Under the pieces are notes generated by a model. The model did not search any database. It was not told where the DNA came from and saw only the letters and a program-made list of their open reading frames with translations. Positions 21,545 through 31,570 of a stretch of DNA of 64,000 nt are shown piece by piece; the stretch's first letter is position 1; every line of letters begins with the position of its first letter. This stretch comes from Trematomus loennbergii (taxonomy: Eukaryota > Chordata > Actinopteri > Perciformes > Nototheniidae): positions 31,640,873 to 31,704,872 of the forward strand of contig JAAOOA010000002.1 of NCBI GenBank assembly GCA_012861695.1, in the 5' to 3' direction. Both the position numbers and the translations under genes were made by a program.

Positions 21545-22735
21545 CTTTCCCCCCTGGGTGTGTGTGAGACAAGTGAAGTGAGTCAGCCTGCCAACAAGCA
21601 GCAGTGTGCTGTCATTTGAAACATGTTACCCCACAGTTTGACTATGCTTTAGCCACGTTTCGAGCACTCTTTCCTGGGTCAATGTGTGCTCCAATGTGTC
21701 CTCTTTCTCCCCCCTGGGTGTGTGTGAGACAAGTGAAGTGAGTCAGCCTGCCAACAAGCAGCAGCAGTGTGCTGTCATTTGAAACATGTTACCCCACAGT
21801 TTGACTATGCTTTAGCCACGTTTCGAGCACTCTTTCCTGGGTCAATGTGTGCTCCAATGTGTCCTCTTTCTCCCCCCTGGGTGTGTGTGAGACAAGTGAA
21901 GTGAGTCAGCCTGCCAACAAGCAGCAGTGTGCTGTCATTTGAAACATGTTACCCCACAGTTTGACTATGCTTTAGCCACGTTTCGAGCACTCTTTCCTGG
22001 GTCAATGTGTGCTCCAATGTGTCCTCTTTCTCCCCCCTGGGTGTGTGTGAGACAAGTGAAGTGAGTCAGCCTGCCAACAAGCAGCAGTGTGCTGTCATTT
22101 GAAACATGTTACCCCACAGTTTGACTATGCTTTAGCCACGTTTCGAGCACTCTTTCCTGGGTCAATGTGTGCTCCAATGTGTCCTCTTTCTCCCCCCTGG
22201 GTGTGTGTGAGACAAGTGAAGTGAGTCAGCCTGCCAACAAGCAGCAGTGTGCTGTCATTTGAAACATGTTACCCCACAGTTTGACTATGCTTTAGCCACG
22301 TTTCGAGCACTCTTTCCTGGGTCAATGTTGCTCCAATGTGTCCTCTTTCTCCCCCCTGGGTGTGTGTGAGACAAGTGAAGTGAGTCAGCCTGCCAACAAG
22401 CAGCAGTGTGCTGTCATTTGAAACATGTTACCCCACAGTTTGACTATGCTTTAGCCACGTTTTCGAGCACTCTTTCCTGGGTCAATGTGTGCTCCAATGT
22501 GTCCTCTTTCTCCCCCCTGGGTGTGTGTGAGACAAGTGAAGTGAGTCAGCCTGCCAACAAGCAGCAGTGTGCTGTCATTTGAAACATGTTACCCCACAGT
22601 TTGACTATGCTTTAGCCACGTTTCGAGCACTCTTTCCTGGGTCAATGTGTCCTCTTTCCCCCCCTGGGTGTGTGAGACAAGTGAACTGAGCCAGCCTGCT
22701 AACAACCACCAGTCTGCTGTCATTTGAAACATGTT
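21545..22735 (+). repeat. 160-bp minisatellite array, about 7.5 copies
   Basis: Units starting GTCCTCTTTCTCCCCCCTGG occur at 21698, 21861, 22021, 22181, 22340 and 22501, and a shortened one at 22649. Copies are almost identical, which implies recent amplification. The flanking segment with the hairpin is duplicated on both sides of the array. Confidence 0.92.
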
Positions 22736-22844
22736 CCCCGACCTTTTAACACACTTTTTACCCATGTTATGCGTCCTGGAGGTATCAGCCTATTTTAAAC
22801 AACTTTTCCCCGCTTTTCAAACATTTATTCCGGGGTTTTAGCCA

Positions 22845-22949
22845 GTCATTTTGCACGAAATCATTTAACATTAACGGTCTCCTGAAAAAGCACATATTCT
22901 GTGCATTTTCAGGAGAGCGTCTATGTTAAATGATTTCGTGCAAAATGAC
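22845..22949. repeat. 105-nt hairpin, copy 2
   Basis: Same sequence and pairing as 21281-21385, at the other side of the 160-bp array. Confidence 0.88.
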
Positions 22950-23234
22950 TGTCTAAAACTCTCTTCCAGACATTTAAAAATACTTTCCCCGACCATTTAA
23001 ACATTATTTCTGGTGGTAAAGTGCAGTTAAGCGGCCTGGAGGTATTTATACTATTTCAAACAACTTTTCCCCGCCTTTCAAAGACTTATTCCTGGGTACA
23101 AGTGTTATCTTTCCCCCCCTGGGTGTGTGTGAGACAAGTGAACTGAGTCAGCCTGCCAACAAGCAGCACCGTGCTGTCATTTGAAACATGTTACCCCACA
23201 GTTTTAGCTTAGCCCACAAATCCTGGATGATCCA

Positions 23235-23390
23235 GGCCGAATTTGGGTGCTCATAGGCGGACATATAAGCACCATAAAAACCACCCCCCTTGTAGAGTCA
23301 CCAGGGGCACGAGAATACCCTCCACAGAAGGGGTTGGTGCCGTGAAGAAGGCCGAATTTGGGTGCTCATAGGCGGCCTGCTGCAGAGTCA
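23235..23390 (+). repeat. Module shared with 3' side of YR element
   Basis: It contains GGCCGAATTTGGGTGCTCAT twice plus AGCACCATAAAAACCACCCC and GTCACCAGGGGCACGAGAAT. The same order is found 3' of the gene at 1510-1720 and 29600-29790. Confidence 0.7.
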
Positions 23391-24290
23391 TTTTCAGGCT
23401 CCTCTCCACAATTGTCCCCCTAAAATGATTTTAAATCATTATTTTTGCATTTAAATGCATTTATTCTATCATTTATATGGTTCCCCAACACAATGCACAT
23501 AGTCTGGAGCTCACTGGGTCCTGCATATAATTTAATCAGGCGTTTTAACACTTTTTCCCATGAAATGATTTTTAATCACTATCATGGGGCTTTGAAAATA
23601 AAATTCCGGGTAATGCAGAGCACAAGTGCACCTTTTACTATTTAAATGTATTTGTATTATATATATTTGGGCTAGAAAGGGGACCTCTCTGGGTGATTTA
23701 GTCAGTTTATGGAGCTTTGCCCCACAAATCCTGGATGATCCAGGCCGAATTTGGGTGCTCATAGGCGCCTGCCAGGCGCCCCCACCCGTGGAAAGCAAAA
23801 AAAAGTGAAGAAAACGCTTAATTATATCTTAAAACAGAGTCATTTTCAGGCTCCTCTCCACAATTGTCCCCCTAAAATGATTTTAAATCATTATTTTTGC
23901 ATTTAAATGCATTTATTCTATCATTTATATGGTTCCCCAACACAATGCACATAGTCTGGAGCTCACTGGGGTCCTGCATATAATTTAATCAGGCGTTTTA
24001 ACACTTTTTCCCATGAAAATGATTTTTATTCACTATCATGGGGCTATGAAAATAAAATTCCGGGTAATGCAGAGCACAAGTGCACCTTTTACTATTTAAA
24101 TGTATTTGTATTATATATATTTGGGCTAGAAAGGGGACCTCTCTGGTGATTTAGTCAGTTTATGGATTTTTGCCCACAAATCCTGGATGATCCAGGCCGA
24201 ATTTGGGTGCTCATAGGCGGCCTGCCAGGCGCCCCCACCGTGGAAAGCAAAAAAAAGTGAAGAAAACGCTTAATTATATCTTAAAATAAT
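23387..24290 (+). repeat. 451-bp tandem duplication
   Basis: Two copies (from 23387 and 23838) start GAGTCATTTTCAGGCTCCTC and end in the GTGGAAAGCAAAAAAAAGTG region. They are more than 95% alike by eye. No coding potential is seen. Confidence 0.88.
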
Positions 24291-24390
24291 CAAAAATGAA
24301 GTTTTGAAAAATTGTCAAATTTTTTCTAAGTGCCAACGGGAGAAGTGGCCAGGTGTTTGGCGCTTCGGGCCGATTTTATTTTTATTTATT

Positions 24391-25345
24391 ATGAGGCACT
24401 ATTTTGGGGCGTATTTTTTGACATTTTCCTGGTTCTCAAAATAGTTTAAGTTCGACATTTTGAGCCATGGAGGAATGCGAGGTCACTTTCCAGGTGACTC
24501 TACCCGATTATGAGGCACTATTTTGGGGCGTATTTTTTACATTTTGACCCCTTTCCCCGGTTACCACCAAAGTTGAGTTGGGTGATTTCGACCATGGAGG
24601 AATGTCAGGGGAGTCCACGGGGACTCCTGCGGGGTCATGAGGCACTGTTTTGGGGTATAATTTTTACATTTTGACCCCTTTCCCGGTTACCACCAAAGTT
24701 GAGTTGGGTGATTTCGACCATGGAGGAATGTCAGGGGAGTCCGCGGGGGACTCCTGCGGGGTCATGAGGCACTGTTTTGGGTATAATTTTTACATTTTGA
24801 CCCTTTCCCCGGTTACCACCAAAGTTGAGTTGGGTGATTTCGACCATGGAGGAATGTCAGGGGAGTCCGCGGGGGACTCCTGCGGGTCATGAGGCACTGT
24901 TTTGGGGTATAATTTTTACATTTTGACCCCTTTCCCCGGTTACCACCAAAGTTGAGTTGGGTGATTTCGACCATGGAGGAATGTCAGGGGAGTCCGCGGG
25001 GGACTCCTGCGGGGTCATGAGGCACTGTTTTGGGGTATAATTTTTACATTTTGACCCCTTTCCCCGGTTACCACCAAAGTTGAGTTGGGTGATTTCGACC
25101 ATGGAGGAATGTCAGGGGAGTCCGCGGGGGACTCCTGCGGGGTCATGAGGCACTGTTTTGGGGTATATTTTTACATTTTGACCCCTTTCCCCGGTTACCA
25201 CCAAGTTGAGTTGGGTGATTTCGACCATGGAGGAATGTCAGGGGAGTCCGCGGGGACTCCTGCGGGGTCATGAGGCACTGTTTTGGGGTATCATTTTTAC
25301 ATTTTGACCCCTTTCCCCGGTTATCACCAAAGTTGAGTGTGATGA
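24391..25345 (+). repeat. 125-bp minisatellite array, about 7.5 copies
   Basis: Units start ATGAGGCACTGTTTTGGGGT at about 24391, 24510, 24637, 24763, 24888, 25017, 25144 and 25269. Each contains ACCATGGAGGAATGTCAGGG. The open frames on both strands follow from the repeat and do not look like genes. Confidence 0.92.
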
Positions 25346-25359
25346 TTGCTGAGTCATGA

Positions 25360-25810
25360 TGCACTTTTTTGGGGTACTCTCATTATCAACACGGACTAGA
25401 GATGTCTCGGAGATGGCTCGGACCCCACACCCTGGTTCTATGTAACCCTGGAGGAATGTCACATGAGTCGACAGGGGACTGCTGCTGGCTAATGAAGGAC
25501 TATTTTGGGGTACATTTCCCCCATTATCAACACGGACTAGAGATGTCTCGGAGATGGCTCGGACCCCACACCCTGGTTCTATGTAACCCTGGAGGAATGT
25601 CACATGAGTCGACAGGGGACTGCTGCTGGCTAATGAAGGACTATTTTGGGGTACATTTCCCCCATTATCAACACGGACTAGAGATGTCTCGGAGATGGCT
25701 CGGACCCCACACCCTGGTTCTATGTAACCCTGGAGGAATGTCACATGAGTCGACAGGGGACTGCTGCTGGCTAATGAAGCACTATTTCCGGGTACTTTTT
25801 TTTCATTTTC
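25360..25810 (+). repeat. 141-bp minisatellite array, 3 copies
   Basis: Units start CATTATCAACACGGACTAGA at 25381, 25522 and 25663. Each contains CCCTGGAGGAATGTCACATG, a clear relative of the 125-bp unit's core. Confidence 0.92.
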
Positions 25811-26281
25811 ACCCAAATTTCCCTGGATGAAATATTTTTTAGTTTTTTTTTGTTTTTAGCCCAGTTTTGGCCACAGCGTTGCCTGGAGGATAGGACCGAG
25901 ATATGACAGACTCTCTGGCCGCCTCACAAGTCACTATTGTCGGACACTTTCTTTGCTTTACCCCGGTTCTATCACTCTTTCCTCCTTTGACCATACAACC
26001 CGTTTCCTGCTGGGGTGGTGCCTGGTTCCGGGGTACCCCAAACCCTCTCATGGTCGGGGCACCATGTATGGATGCATCGGACCCAATGTTGCCATCACCA
26101 GCCCCGCGTTGGTGCGGAAGTGGGACCATCTGACCCGGTGGTAACCCAATACTTCCCTTCGTCCATGCACCATGAATTGATGCATCGGACCCAGTGTCGC
26201 AACCACCGCTCACGCTAACGCATATAAACGGAGAACTATAACATCATTTTGATCAAATTCATTATGTGTGTTTCAGTAAGG
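25811..26281 (+). promoter_or_regulatory. Leader region of YR gene
   Basis: About 470 bp lies between the last satellite and the first ATG. It holds two diverged repeats of a CATGxATxGATGCATCGGACC segment (26064 and 26168) and an AT-rich stretch before the ORF. The promoter is probably here, by position only. Confidence 0.3.
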
Positions 26282-26695
26282 ATGTCATCTGAATGCCCGG
26301 TGTGCAGACTCTTCTATCTGGCATTGAACAAACACCTTAAGCACAAGCATGCAGTGCGGAACTTGGAGGAGAGGGGAATCCTCCTGAAAATAGCCAGTGG
26401 AAGGATAAATGTTCGGACCAAACCCTGTCCCATCGCTGGGTGTTCGTACGCTGGGAAGAGACTGGACCGTCATGTAAAACATGACCACCCTGAGTTGTCC
26501 CGACATGAGGCACAGCAGGTCATGGCAAGGCTGAAGCATAGTGTGGCACTGCAGTTGCTCCATGACCTCCGTGAGACTAACCCCATCATTGGAATGGCTA
26601 CATCATTGGATATAGACAATGAGGGGAATACCCCGGGCACCCTCCACCCTTCTCCCCACATACCGAGTGTGACAACGAGGACTGCAGGCAGGTGA
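26282..26695 (+). CDS. Zinc-finger N-terminal segment of YR protein
   Basis: The start at ATG 26282 is chosen because it directly precedes SSECPVCRLFYLALNKHLKH. Earlier in-frame codons are only extension. Two C2H2-like fingers (about residues 4-25 and 55-75) are followed by a helix-rich stretch. The frame slips near 26630: the natural continuation TECDNEDCRQVMLENVALRA is in the neighbouring frame. Confidence 0.65.
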   Translation: MSSECPVCRLFYLALNKHLKHKHAVRNLEERGILLKIASGRINVRTKPCPIAGCSYAGKRLDRHVKHDHPELSRHEAQQVMARLKHSVALQLLHDLRETNPIIGMATSLDIDNEGNTPGTLHPSPHIPSVTTRTAGR

Positions 26696-26879
26696 TGCTG
26701 GAAAATGTGGCATTGAGGGCTCAGAAGGATGCCCTCAATGATGAGGTGAAGACCCTGCGCTCCAGGCTGAAAAAGGAGCTAAAACCCAGGAAGCAGAGTG
26801 CTGCTGTTCTTGAGGAAGAGGACGAATGTATACGATTTAAGGGCCTGGCAATCCCAAGTACCTCCGGCATAAACACAGT

Positions 26880-27570
26880 AGCCTCAGGCAGCAATACCCC
26901 TGTGAAGACCCCGGTGAAGACTGTCATGCAGTCCCCAGTAACCTCCGGTAGCGGGACCCCTGTGAAGACCCCGGTGAAGACTGTCATGCATTCCCCAGTA
27001 ACCTCCGGTAGCGGGACCCCTGTGAAGACCCCGGTGAAGACTGTCATGCATCCCCAGTAACCTCTGGTAGCGAGACCCCTGTGAGGAGCCCGGTGAAGAC
27101 TGTCATGCTTGCAGTAGCCTCCGGTGGGAAGACACCGGTAAAGAACCCTGTGAAGAGCCAAGTGAAGACTGTAATGCTTGCAGTAGCCTCCGGTGGAAAG
27201 AGACCGGTCAAGAACCCTGTGAAGAGCCCAGTGAAGACTGTCATATTACCAGTTTCCTCCGGTAGCGAGACCCTGTGAAGACCCCGGTGGAAACTGTCAT
27301 GTTTGCAGTAGCCTCCGGTAGCGAGACCCCTGTGAAGACCCCGGTGGAAACTGTCATGTTTGCAGTAGCCTCCGGTAGCGAGACCCCTGTGAAGACCCCG
27401 GTGGAAACTGTCATGTTTGCAGTAGCCTCCGGTAGCGAGACCCCTGTGAAGACCCCGGTGGAAACTGTCATGTTTGCAGTAGCCTCCGGTAGCGAGACCC
27501 CTGTGAAGACCCCGGTGGAAACTGTCATGTTTGCAGTAGCCTCCGGTAGCGAGACCCCTGTATGCCGGAA
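26880..27570 (+). repeat. In-frame coding minisatellite, 57-60 bp units
   Basis: About eleven units encode VKTPVETVMFAVASGSETP (19 aa, five near-identical copies from 27277) and earlier variants VKTPVKTVMHSPVTSGSGTP (20 aa) and a 23-aa form with GGK. The unit is a multiple of three, so array change keeps frame. The Thr/Pro/Val/Ser make-up suggests a flexible linker between the coiled coil and recombinase. Confidence 0.9.
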
Positions 27571-28898
27571 GACCCGTGCCTCTAAGCTGGCTAATGACTT
27601 GCCCTCTCCCTCAAATTACTGGTCCACTGGGTGTGGACGGGGGAATACCATGCGTGAAATCACGTTGCCTAGAAGCATGGAGGCGTACCTTCAGACATAC
27701 TTGGATCATTGTTTGGGTGTCGCTCCGACAGTAAAACAGAAAGACAATGTTGTGTCGAAGATCAGCCGGATAAAGAACTTCATAGTATACATGGCCCATG
27801 GTGTTAACCGCCTGTCAGACTGGCTGTTCCTAAGAAACATGAAGATGATCCGTGGCTGGAGCGAGTATATTGTAAAGCCGGGCCGGGCAGTCACAACATC
27901 AGAGTTCTTCCTGAAGAATGTGCACCAGTTCATGGGGTACATGTCTGAGTCAAAGCCCCGGGGGTGCAAGCTCACCCAGTCTGATATGACCCACATAATG
28001 AGAGAGGTGAAAGCCAACATGAAACACTTGAATAAGGCAGTCACTCTACATCAGTTTAAGGTGAAGAGGAACAAACTGGATCGTCTGCCGAGCCAGGCGG
28101 AGCTTCTCGCCGCCATGGCGGCCGCTGAGAAGCGCATCCCGGAGCTCCTCGACCTGATGGCCGGCACGCCGACCTCAACCACCCAGAAGCTTCTCTATGG
28201 CTATCTCACCCTCCATTGGAGCCTCCTGTATGGCCACCGTACGGGCGTGTACGCAAACATGAAAAACAGTGAGGTCTTAGAGGCAGCCATAAGGGGAACT
28301 GCTGAGGGCTACATCATCCATGTGCAGGATCACAAGACGGCCAAGACATATGGCGAAGCACAGCTGGCGCTTACAGTAGAGGAGTTTAGCTGGGTCATGC
28401 GGTGGATGGGATTAAAGATTAATATTGCTGGGTCCTCAGAATGAATTCTTCCTTTTCACAAGGGGGAATCGGGCCTCCAAGAACCTGAACGCTCACTTGA
28501 AGAGGGCATGGGCTGATGCTGGGCTAGAAACAGCCGTCACCTTCACAATCCTGCGCACTGCCCTGGCTGACAATATCAAGCATCACCAAGATCCAGAAAG
28601 CCGGTCGATTCTCGCCAGGTTTATGTGTCACGACGTAACCACGGCGGACCGGTTCTACGCGAATGCGCCGGGAATAAAGGAGGCATTGAGAATCCGCTCC
28701 ATGTTCAGGGCGTCATCAGATGCGGCAGCAGCTGCATCATCATCAGAAGGATGTCTACCGCTGTCAGATGGGGAGACCTCCGAAGAGGGCTGCTATAACA
28801 GTACTGCTCCATCTTCACCTGATGGGTCATTGGAGCGGCAGCAGCAGCAAGCGGAAGCGGGAAAAGAGGCCAATGAAGTCGGGACCGGGGCTGGTTGA

Positions 28899-29440
28899 CA
28901 CTCCTGATGATGGGGCAGGGGCCGTGGACTCAACCTGTTTGCCCTGGTGCACCGTAAGAATTAGACGCCTAATTTGGTCCCCTGAATCCCGCTAAACATT
29001 GTGAATATGTATACCGTGTATATAATTATTATTATAATCCTGTGTATACATTTTGTAAATAGTACAATATCTCCAGGGCGCATAACTGCACTTTACAAGC
29101 CAGGGAAGGTGCCAGAATCCTGGGCATACATTTTGTTAATAGTGCAAGACCTCCAGGGCGCATAACTGCACTTTACAAGCCAGGGAAGGTGCCAGAATCC
29201 TGGGCATACATTTTGTTAATAGTGCAACACCTCCAGGGCGCATAACTGCACTTTAAAACGTAGGTTAAGAAATTTAGTAGTACTGTTATAGCAGCAGTAG
29301 TACGTGTAAATAGTTGATGTTTTAGTCTGTGTGTACTGTGATTTTTGTTACTGCAACGTGTAAATAGTTGATGTTTTAGGCTGTGTGTACTGTGGTTTTT
29401 GTTAAAATAAAATAAAAAATAAAAAAAAAACAATAACCTT
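28899..29440 (+). repeat. YR gene 3' flank with three 80-bp units and A-rich end, copy 2
   Basis: This is almost identical to 905-1345 of copy 1. Units lie at about 29060, 29150 and 29230, then an AATAAA-rich tract near 29403-29430. Confidence 0.8.
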
Positions 29441-29879
29441 GATGGTTACCAGGGGCAGATAAAGTGCCACTTTCCATCAGCACCGGGGTGCTGAACCCTG
29501 TGATGAGCGCTCAAGTGTTGGCGGAGGAGGTGTAAGCCAGAGGAGGGTGAACAAAAGTTAAAGTGTTTGAACCTCCAGCCCAGAAGGGGGGTGGTGGTGC
29601 CAATAAGAAGGCCGAATTTGGATGCTGATGGGCGGACATAAAAGCACCACAAAATCCACCCCCTTTAGGGTCACCAGGGGCACGAGAATACCCTCCACAG
29701 AAGGGGTGGTGGTGCCGTGAAGAAGGCCGACTATGGATGCTGATGGGCGGACATAGAAGCACCACAAAATCCACCCCCTTTAGGGGCACGAGGTTCTGGT
29801 GGGTGTGAATACCTGTGTTTAGTCCGTGGGGAGTGCTTAACTGTGGGGGCCCGGGGACTCAGGGTGTGCAAGGTTATGG

Positions 29880-30833
29880 AGGTCCCACTGTTATGGGGAC
29901 ATGCTGGAGGTCTCGAGTCCGTCCTTCGGGGCTCTGTGAGCGGGCAGAGAGAGGTGATTTTCCCCTGGTCTCTCCTGGAGCTGTGAAATAACCAGAGTCC
30001 CACTGTTAGGGGGCCATGCTGGAGGTCATGAGTCCGTACTTTGGGGGTCTGTGAGCGGGCACAGACAGGTGATTTTCCCCTGGTCTCTCCTGGAGCTGTG
30101 AAATAACCAGAGTCCCACTGTTAGGGGGCCATGCTGGAGGTCATGAGTCCGTACTTTGGGGGTCTGTGAGCGGGCACAGACAGGTGATTTTCCCCTGGTC
30201 TCTCCTGGAGCTGTGAAATAACCAGAGTCCCACTGTTAGGGGGCCATGCTGGAGGTCATGAGTCCGTACTTTGGGGGTCTGTGAGCGGGCACAGACAGGT
30301 GATTTTCCCCTGGTCTCTCCTGGAGGTGTGAAATAACCAGAGTCCCACTGTTAGGGGGACATGCTGGAGGTCATGAGTCCGTACTTTGGGGTCTGTGAGC
30401 GGGCACAGACAGGTGATTTTCCCCTGGTCTCTCCTGGAGCTGTGAAATAACCAGAGTCCCACTGTTAGGGGGCCATGCTGGAGGTCATGAGTCCGTACTT
30501 TGGGGGTCTGTGAGCGGGCACAGACAGGTGATTTTCCCCTGGTCTCTCCTGGAGCTGTGAAATAACCAGAGTCCCACTGTTAGGGGGCCATGCTGGAGGT
30601 CATGAGTCCGTACTTTGGGGGTCTGTGAGCGGGCACAGACAGGTGATTTTCCCCTGGTCTCTCCTGGAGGTGTGAAATAACCAGAGTCCCACTGTTAGGG
30701 GGCCATGCTGGAGGTCATGAGTCCGTACTTTGGGGGTCTGTGAGCGGGCACAGACAGGTGATTTTCCCCTGGTCTCTCCTGGAGGTGTGAAATAACCAGA
30801 GTCCCACTGTTAGGGACTTCTGCTGGAGGTCTC
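29880..30833 (+). repeat. 115-bp minisatellite array, about 8 copies (copy 2)
   Basis: Units contain CTGTGAAATAACCAGAGTCC and GCTGGAGGTCATGAGTCCGT, spaced 115 bp (30014, 30129, 30244 and on). It is homologous to the copy 1 array at 1800-3550 but with a different dominant variant. Confidence 0.9.
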
Positions 30834-31065
30834 CTGCATTTAAACAGATTCACCAGTTTCTAACATTACACTAGCCCTGATCAGAGCCCTGTTTTCTGGG
30901 TAAGACAGCGAGGTGCTGTACCCTGGGTCTCTGGCTCTCTGAGACCCTGCTAAAAGCAGTGTCTCTGCTGCCTGCATTTAAACAGATTCACCAGTTTATA
31001 ACGTTACTTTAGCCCTGATCAGAGCCCTGTTTTCTGGGTAAGACAGCGAGGTGCTATTTAATCCA
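30834..31065 (+). repeat. 138-bp repeat, 1.7 copies, right edge of YR element
   Basis: CTGCATTTAAACAGATTCAC recurs at 30834 and 30972, each followed by CCCTGATCAGAGCCCTGTTT. It is absent from copy 1. It may be the true right edge or part of the DIRS host. Confidence 0.7.
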
Positions 31066-31151
31066 GGGCATGATTTCAAAATTACTCGTTTACTTTCTTC
31101 CTTTCTCTCAAATAATACGTCTCGGACTCAGTGCTAGGCTATCACCTCCGC

Positions 31152-31340
31152 TCGCTGAAGAGTAAAGGATGGTGGTCAGGAGGCGAGGGCTCCTTTTATA
31201 GGGAAGTGAGATGCGCACGCATTCAGGTAGGCCCGCCCCGGGGCCGGCTACGTCTATAGAAATCTCAGTAGGTGAATGCTTGCATGATAGAGTAGTACCC
31301 ATAGAGTCCAGTAGAGGGCGGAGCCTGTGAGAGCTATAAC
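31152..31340. repeat. DIRS right inverted terminal repeat
   Basis: It is complementary to 15417-15598, including the sequence around CTACGTCTATAGAAATCTCA. It ends GAGAGCTATAAC at the LINE junction. Confidence 0.8.
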
Positions 31341-31570
31341 TGTGCTTTGAACACTTAAATTATATTAAACATTTTAAACTGTATACCCGGTTATCTAGGC
31401 TCTTTGTTTTGTTTAATGTATACCCCGTTTATCTAGGCCCTTCTTGTTTTTGTTTGATGTATATATGTCACCCTGTAGGACTGCAGGAAACGATATTTCG
31501 ATATTTCTGGATGTACAACATGTAGAATTCTTGACAATAAAGCTGACTTTGACTTTGACTTTGACTTTGA
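31341..31570 (+). mobile_element. Second-layer LINE, 3' UTR and tail
   Basis: This continues from 15376, ends in GACTTT repeats at 31540-31570 and matches 3965-4195. The next base begins AGGTCTAAAATTAT of the L2-type LINE. Confidence 0.75.

Larger units (their letters stand above)
26282..28898 (+). pseudogene. Zinc-finger / coiled-coil / repeat / tyrosine recombinase gene, copy 2
   Basis: Four pieces in shifted frames make one ancestral protein of about 870 residues. Piece 1 (26282-26695) has finger-like CPVC...HLKHKH and CPIAGC...HVKHDH. Piece 2 (in frame from about 26640) has a coiled coil, LRAQKDALNDEVKTLRSRLK. Piece 3 (26880-27570) is a 19-20-residue repeat. Piece 4 is the recombinase: N-terminal SAM-like part from 27640 (MREITLPRSMEAYLQTYLDH), catalytic R in GHRTGVY, K in VQDHKTAK, then after a shift R in TILRTAL, H in MCHDVT and Y in RFYANA. 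Single-base losses near 26630, 27050 and 27268 and an indel at 28405-28427 explain all shifts. The product would bind DNA and recombine the element ends. Confidence 0.75.
21162..31065 (+). mobile_element. Satellite-rich tyrosine-recombinase element, copy 2 (innermost layer)
   Basis: This is an element of about 9.9 kb carrying one recombinase gene (26282-28898) amid arrays of six minisatellite families, a 2 x 451-bp duplication and two long hairpins. The left end (CCGGGATTCAGGCATCTTCC) is the inverse of the right end of copy 1 at 3711. The right end in this copy is less clear and is placed where the last 138-bp unit meets DIRS-like sequence. Other YR transposons such as Cryptons are usually a few kb and lack such arrays. 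The class is therefore inferred, and the limits are approximate. Confidence 0.62.
15377..31340 (-). mobile_element. DIRS-type retrotransposon (third layer), interrupted by YR element
   Basis: The coding order on the minus strand is gag-like, RT, RNase H, then tyrosine recombinase. Inverted terminal repeats of about 175 bp lie at 15417-15598 and 31152-31325. They share CTCTACTGGACTCTATGGGT and CGTAGCCGGCCCCGGGGC. Between them near the YR end is an internal region complementary to the termini, as DIRS elements have. The insertion splits the LINE at CACTGAAAC/TGTGCTTTG. Either copy of AAC may be target or element. About 10 kb of it is a later insertion (about 21160-31065). Confidence 0.8.

Noticed and set aside
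21545..25810. Possible CRISPR-like regularly spaced repeats
   Set aside because: Units are contiguous tandem repeats with no unique spacers, and the DNA is from a vertebrate.
24650..25830. Frames with repeated HGGMSGESAGDSCG and NPGGMSHESTGDCCW
   Set aside because: Frames of the 125- and 141-bp satellites; indels between units break them and both strands are equally open.
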